In this document: piece by piece, positions 58,665 through 64,000 of the stretch
Layout of the letters: every line of letters starts with the position of its first letter
How positions within the stretch are numbered: the stretch's first letter is position 1
Assembly (NCBI GenBank): GCA_945910005.1
Contig: OX246746.1
Span: forward strand, 43,973,690-44,037,689
Origin: Isoperla grammatica
Lineage: Eukaryota > Arthropoda > Insecta > Plecoptera > Perlodidae
DNA length: 64,000 nt
Reading direction: 5' to 3'
Position numbers and translations under genes: made by a program
The notes under the pieces: model-generated
Databases searched by the model: none
Seen by the model: the letters and a program-made list of their open reading frames with translations, nothing else
What the model was told of the DNA's origin: nothing

Positions 58665-59853
58665 ATGGCTTCTTCACAATACAAGCCTCCCAAACCGTTC
58701 GTGCCCGGCATCAACCCAGCAGAAGATTGGCAGAGATGGCGTCAACGCTACGAAATATACTACGAAGCGGCAGACATCGACACAAAGCCGGTAAGAAAGC
58801 AAAGAGCAGATCTCTTACAAGCGCTAGGCGATGAAGCCCTAGAATTGTATAACGTGATGAGCGCGACGCTCGGCAACGAAGAAGACAGAACCCCGCAAGT
58901 CATTCTAGACGGTATAACCAAACATTACATGCCATATAAAAACACGACGTATTTGCGCCATTTGTTTTTTACGGAAGTACAGTCACCGGAGCAAACAATA
59001 GACCAATACGTCACGGCTCTCCGAATCAAAGCCAAAAATTGCGATTTCGGAGCCATCACAGAGTCTCTGATAAAAGACCGAATGATATGTGGCATAAGCG
59101 ATGACAGCCTAAGACAAAGGCTATTGAAAGACCACACCCTAACCCTTGACAAAGCACTCAACCTGTGCAGAGCTGACGAAAGCTCTAAAGTCCAGGCTCA
59201 GATGATGTGCACACGTGCTGAAGTAGCTCATGCCATCACGTATTCCAACAATTATAGAAACAGGCCCAGGCAAAATGTTGAGGACTACAAAAAATCACAA
59301 CAAAAACCTGAGAAAAGTAATAGGCCTAATGATTCTAAAAATCCATGCTACAAATGTGGTACGTTCCATGCACCACGTCAGTGTCCAGCCTTCGGCAGAA
59401 CCTGTCGCAAATGCAACAAAGCCAATCATTACTCCAAAATGTGCAGAATGAACCAGGGACACAACCCAGTCCCGCATGCAGTAGAAGGTGAGCATAAAAC
59501 GTCCGAAAGTGACTCATCGGAGAATGAATCATTTAGCATAGAATCACTACAACTTGATGCTGTCACAAGCAGAGCCGAATGGATAGAACAGATCACAATA
59601 CACAACGTGAAAATACCGTTCAAACTAGACTCGGGGTCGGAAGTCAACGTGATACCGATAAATACTTACAACAAGTTCAAGAAAAAACCTCCAGTAAAAC
59701 CAACGAACAAACGAGTGACATCATACACCGGTCACCAGATCAACCTAAAAGGTACGTGTCAACTAAAATGCAAAGTGAAAAATGTAAAGGCAACGTTAGA
59801 CTTTTACGTGATTGAAAATGACTCACCACCCATACTAGGCCTAAAAGCATGTG
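58665..59853 (+). pseudogene. Ty3/gypsy gag and protease, interrupted by a DNA transposon
   Basis: From ATG at 58665 (MASSQYKPPKPFVPG). A capsid-like region covers residues about 20-190 (EDWQRWRQRYEIYYEA is typical of Ty3/gypsy gag). Two zinc knuckles at about residues 226-258 read CYKCGTFHAPRQC and CRKCNKANHYSKMC. The protease active site at about residue 324 reads KLDSGSEVNVIP (DSG triad), with ILGLKACG as the flap-side ILG motif at about 391-397. The true element sequence stops at 59853, where a transposon is inserted; the frame then reads about 25 foreign residues to a TAA at 59930. Gag could still be made but not the normal Gag-Pol. Confidence 0.92.
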
Positions 59854-61886
59854 GGGTCATTCCATATGAAATCAACCAGCACATTTTCATGTCCCCTTTA
59901 GATTTTGATGAAATTTGGTACAGTTGTTAAGAATACAAAAAAAACGCACACGTATTTTTTTTTTCGCTCTAACTTTCACCGTTTTTGATTTACGGTTCTT
60001 GAAAAAACCCAAATTTGGGTTTACTTGAGCGTGCCCGTAAATTTGTAACTTTGGAACCGTTTGACCTAGAAGGCTGATTTTTTTTGGTAAATGGTGCTAT
60101 TATTATATCCTTTGTACATACATAACAACATATGCACTTTATTGTTTATAACTTCACATTAAAACCGATTTTTGGATTTACAGAAGTCTACTGCCCAAAA
60201 GGGTATTTTTAAAATTTTGAAAAAAATATATTATATTTGTACATATATGCATTACATGCACAGTAAATTTAGTTTTGTGGAAACTTCAGGTTTAGAAGAT
60301 ACAACCTAAAAGGTGTGGTAATGTGCAAATATACAATTATATTACATATGATATTATATAATAAAACTGGTTGAAGTTTGTTTAAAGCCCCACAACCACT
60401 CCACGGTATCAACCATGGCATGGGGTATTTTTTTAGTCATGGAGAGATTAAACCAGAGTGTTGATATGGGTGTGGGACATTTATTTCTACAGTGAAACTT
60501 CTTTATAAAGAACGTCTTTATAACAAAATGATCTATACATAACTAACTGTGTTTGAGGACCCAAAAGGTTCTTATGCATGTAAAGGTACCATCTTTATAA
60601 AGAAATGTTCTTTATAACAAACCAATAATCGAGCCCCCAAGAGTTTGTTATAAAGAAGTTTTAGTGTAGAATATGTCTGAAATAATGGTATGGTAGGAAA
60701 TGCTCGTAGTCTGTTCAATGTATTATGATTTATGAAGCCATTTCTTTCCATGATTCAAGTTTGTATGAGGCTTCTTCACTTTCCTTGGTACTAAGTGTGT
60801 AAGCTCGCCCTGTTGCGATTCACGGATCAATTAAAGTGAGAAGTAAGAACTTTTCTCGAATAGGGGCATGAGGAATTTCATTGCACCAGTTATTCCAAAA
60901 AGATTCTTCCTCTGATTTCCATGTTTTTGTTTGTTAAATGGATTGCAACAAACATACATAACACTTTGAGTGGGTTTATCCATTTTCTTGGGGCTAGGTT
61001 AGTCTTGCCTAAGAGCTGTGCTAGTTTCAATTACCTATTGTAGGCCTACATGCCTGAACACTTACACTTACAGGGCTAATAACTAGAAATACCACTGAAT
61101 GTAATGTAGGTATGGCCTTAGTAGATAAACATAACACTATAAACACTGTTAACTGTGTGCATACACAATGTTTAAACAGGCTGAGAAAACCATCTGCTTC
61201 CACCAAGGAAGTAGGCCTAGAACAACTCACAGGAAGTAGAATGCAACAGCCCTCTCTACTATAGATTGTAGAAAACACAGCTCTTCCAAGTTTGTACAAG
61301 ACACACAAGCCTTTGGCACTTAAGCCTACTTTTACACACCAATTTCAAAAAAATGTGATAAGCATTTCACATACAATAATGTATTCCAGACAATTATACC
61401 TACACATTAGGGGCATTAAACATTTATGAGTCCTAAACCCAACGTTTCCACAAAACGAAATTTGCTGTACATGTAACAAACATATGTACAAATCCAAACA
61501 AAAATTTTTATTTTTTTAAAAATACCCTTTTGGGGGGGGGGGGCTTATTTAAGTACAAAATTAATTTATAAAGACCACACATAAACAATTTAGTGTAGAT
61601 GTTTTTGACTAATTAGAAAGGATGAAATAAGAGGTTAATTTACAAAAAAAAATCAGCCTTCTAGGTCAAACGGTTCAAAAGTTACAAATATAGGGGTGCG
61701 CTAACACGGACCCAAATTTGAGTTTTTGGGCAGCCCGTAACTCCAAAACGGGTAAAGGTAGAGGCAAAAAAAAAAATACGTATGTGATTTTTTCAAGTTT
61801 TTAACCAACGCTGAAAATTTCATAAAAATCCAAAGCGTACATGAATATTTTCTCCTTTTTTTGGTTGACTTGATATGGAATGACCC
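59854..61886. mobile_element. 2.03-kb inverted-repeat DNA transposon inserted in the gypsy element
   Basis: GGGTCATTCCATAT and ATATGGAATGACCC are the tips, flanked by a 4-bp duplication, TGTG (59850-59853 and 61887-61890). The imperfect inverted arms extend about 380 bp on each side (for example GTTTGACCTAGAAGGCTGAT at 60058 against ATCAGCCTTCTAGGTCAAAC at 61651). No transposase is visible. Four-base duplications occur in several cut-and-paste superfamilies (Sola and Chapaev among them), so I leave the class open. The middle contains a 177-bp MITE at 60490-60666. Confidence 0.88.
60490..60666. mobile_element. TA-flanked MITE, CAGTGAAACTT family, copy 2
   Basis: CAGTGAAACTTCTTTATAAA at the left, and AACAAACTC...GTTATAAAGAAGTTTTAGTG mirrored at the right; TA on both sides. 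Its complement matches 32816-32999 along its length. It shows a third level of nesting: MITE in transposon in retrotransposon. Confidence 0.85.
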
Positions 61887-61890
61887 TGTG

Positions 61891-64000
61891 AACAATTGCA
61901 GTTGCTCAAGAGAATTAACACAATAAACAGTGAAAACAAGGAGCAGGATACAACAATCAACAGTGCTCAAGACATAAACAAATTTCCTCAAACCTTCAAA
62001 GGGATTGGCAAACTTAGCAACGTGCATGACATAAAGCTGGAAAGCAACGCCATCCCCCACATAGCAGCGGCACGGAAAATTCCAATATCATTACGAGAGA
62101 AAGTAAAGCGGGAGCTCGATCGAATGCTTCAGGAAAACATTATCATGAAAGAAGAAGGGCCCACAGAATGGGTCAACCCCATTGTGCTAGTATCAAAGCC
62201 TAACGGGGGCATACGAATTTGTCTCGACCCAAGGCGCCTCAATAGCTATATTCAACGTGAACATCTTGCTCTTCCCACAGCTGATGTCATATTCTCCGAA
62301 CTACAGGGAGCAAAAGTGTTTTCGGTCCTTGACGTGTCGTCTGCGTTCTGGCAGATACCTCTTAGTGAAAAAAGTTCAAAGCTATGCACAATCGCCACAC
62401 CATTTGGCAGATATCGATTTTTACGGCTTCCGTTCGGCATTAAGAGTGCATCAGAAATATTACAAAAGGAGATCAACAACCTAATAGATGGATTGGAGGG
62501 GGTGCTCAGCTATCAAGACGACATAATGGTCTATGGATCAACGCTTGAAGAACACAACAGAAGGCTCAACATGCTATTGGAAAAAGCTGAGAGATTCAAC
62601 TTCAGGTTTTCCAAAGAAAAACTACAGCTGGCTGTGCCGACCATCAAGTACCTTGGCCACCAACTGTCACCAGAGGGAATCCAAATACATCAATCCAAGG
62701 TAAAAGCAATCAATGCCATTCCAAAACCTAAAGACAAGGGTGAAGTGCAGAGATTCCTAGGCATGGTCAACTTCCTATCCAAATTCATACCCAACATGTC
62801 CGAAAAAACCCATCACCTAAGACAACTCCTGCGGAAAGATAACGAGTTTGTATGGACAATCACACACCAGCAATCCTTTGATGAGCTTAAAACCGTGGTC
62901 ACCACCTCACCTGTATTAGCCTACTTCGATAGGACCAAAGCTACAACGCTCTCGGTAGACGCAAGTCAATTTGGATTAGGAGCGGTGCTCCTACAAAACA
63001 GCCGTCCAATTGCTTATGCATCCGCCACACTAACACCCACCCAATGTAATTATCCGCAGATCGACAAGGAATTTATCGCAATCACATGGGCCTGCGAACA
63101 TTTTCACTTTTACTTATATGGGTCAGATTTTACAGTAGAAACTGACCATAAGCCATTGCTCGGGTTAGTGGAAAAACCGATAGAAAAGCCTCCTCGCCTA
63201 CAACGTCTCCTTGCAAGATTTTTGCGTTACAACCCCAAGCTACAACACGTACCCGGAAAATGTATGTACACCGCAGACACCTTATCAAGAGTACCCGATC
63301 CAACGCAAAGCGTCAACACGGATTTCTTACATGGGGAAGCATCGGCAGTTCACTCATTGGTTAGCTACTCTGACGAAAAGTACGAGCGTCTTTGTCAAGA
63401 CACCAGCACTGACTACGAGTTACAAACCCTAATTAAATATATCCAGCAAGGTTGGCCTAAAACCAAACCCGAACGACTAGAAGCCATCGTCAACAAATAC
63501 TGGCACTGTAAAGAAGAGTTACACGTGAACAAGAATCTGGTGTTTAGGGGTGAGCGTTTAGTCATTCCAACCAAGCAACGTCAAGAAACGCTGAAAAACA
63601 TACACAGAGCACACCAAGGTGTTGTCACTTGTCAAGCTAAAGCAAGACAAGCAATCTACTGGCCTGGCATGACGGCAGCCATCAAGCAGCTTGTTTTGTC
63701 ATGCACCACGTGTCAACAATACGCAAAATCAAACACTAGACAACCACTATGCCAACACGACATACCTGAATTGCCTTGGGACAAGGTAGCAGTAGATTTC
63801 TGCAAGGCAAACAACAAAAACTACATGTTGGTAACAGATTACCACTCCAAATTCATGGAACTACAAGAACTTCAAACCACAACGGCAAGCAAAGTAATAT
63901 CCGAATTAAAGCTCATTTTCGCAACACATGGAATCCCGTCAGTAGTGATGTCGGACAATGGCCCGCCGTATGATTCTCTAGCATTCAGAACGTTCCTACG
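61891..64000 (+). pseudogene. Ty3/gypsy pol: RT, RNase H and integrase (cut by window end)
   Basis: The frame that continues the protease resumes at 61891-61893 and I read no stop up to the window end. RT: IRICLDPRRLN (about 62210), motif A VLDVSSAFWQIPL with Asp at 62331, and motif C YQDD at 62511-62522. RNase H: LSVDASQFGLGAVLL (about 62949), TDHKPLLGL (about 63142). Integrase: HHCC finger HRAHQ...CTTCQ (about 63604-63717) and the start of the DDE core with AVDF and MSDNGPPY (about 63790-63973). Domain order RT-RNase H-IN places it in Ty3/gypsy. It is separated from gag-protease only by the 2-kb insertion, so the lesion looks recent. Confidence 0.93.

Noticed and set aside
59854..59930. C-terminal tail of the gag-protease frame after ILGLKACG
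   Set aside because: It is read from the inserted transposon's terminal repeat and not from the retrotransposon.

Overview
This is a eukaryotic (animal) genomic window. It is AT-rich, contains spliced coding exons separated by 1-9 kb introns, and is densely packed with transposable elements. The only host gene I can support is cytosolic NAD-dependent glycerol-3-phosphate dehydrogenase (GPD1/Gpdh) on the minus strand, from 46229 down to 18953. Six coding exons join without a break in phase into 335 residues plus the last base of a Trp codon. That is the full enzyme except for the short first exon (about 14 residues: start codon and Gly-rich loop), which I could not find. The protein wording looks arthropod-like or at least invertebrate, and the repeats (frequent AGGCCTAC motifs, tRNA-derived SINEs, hAT-like MITEs) fit a large invertebrate genome. 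The species is not determined.

Layout: 1-18.6 kb lies downstream of GPD1 and is non-coding apart from repeats: foldback elements at 722-1518 and about 3.4-3.8 kb, a SINE at about 3 kb, and hAT-like elements at 4.6, 6.3, 12.8 and 14.5 kb. From 18.9 to 46.2 kb the GPD1 introns carry a 4-kb TTAA-flanked foldback element with two nested hAT-like elements, a pogo/Tigger-type element that keeps a piece of transposase and a Helitron-like insert, a PIF/Harbinger-like element nested exactly at the edge of a hAT-like element, and two SINE families with opposed copies. From 46 to 58 kb are more hAT-like elements, a 45-bp minisatellite, a long palindrome and an internally deleted R2/R4-type LINE fossil. 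From 58.4 kb to the window end is a Ty3/gypsy retrotransposon (5' LTR, PBS, gag, protease, then RT, RNase H and part of integrase), cut in two by a 2.03-kb inverted-repeat DNA transposon with a 4-bp target duplication.

The strongest unusual signals are these. The GPD1 stop codon overlaps a consensus splice donor and is followed by 101 more open codons in the same frame. At least nine elements share TAG(A/G)G-type tips and 8-bp target duplications, but carry completely different palindromic subterminal word arrays. One internal module is shared by several of these otherwise unrelated families. A foldback family has arms built from 36-bp tandem units. Most boundaries rest on matched terminal repeats plus matched flanking duplications read directly from the sequence. 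Superfamily names are inferred from duplication length and tip sequence, not from transposase.
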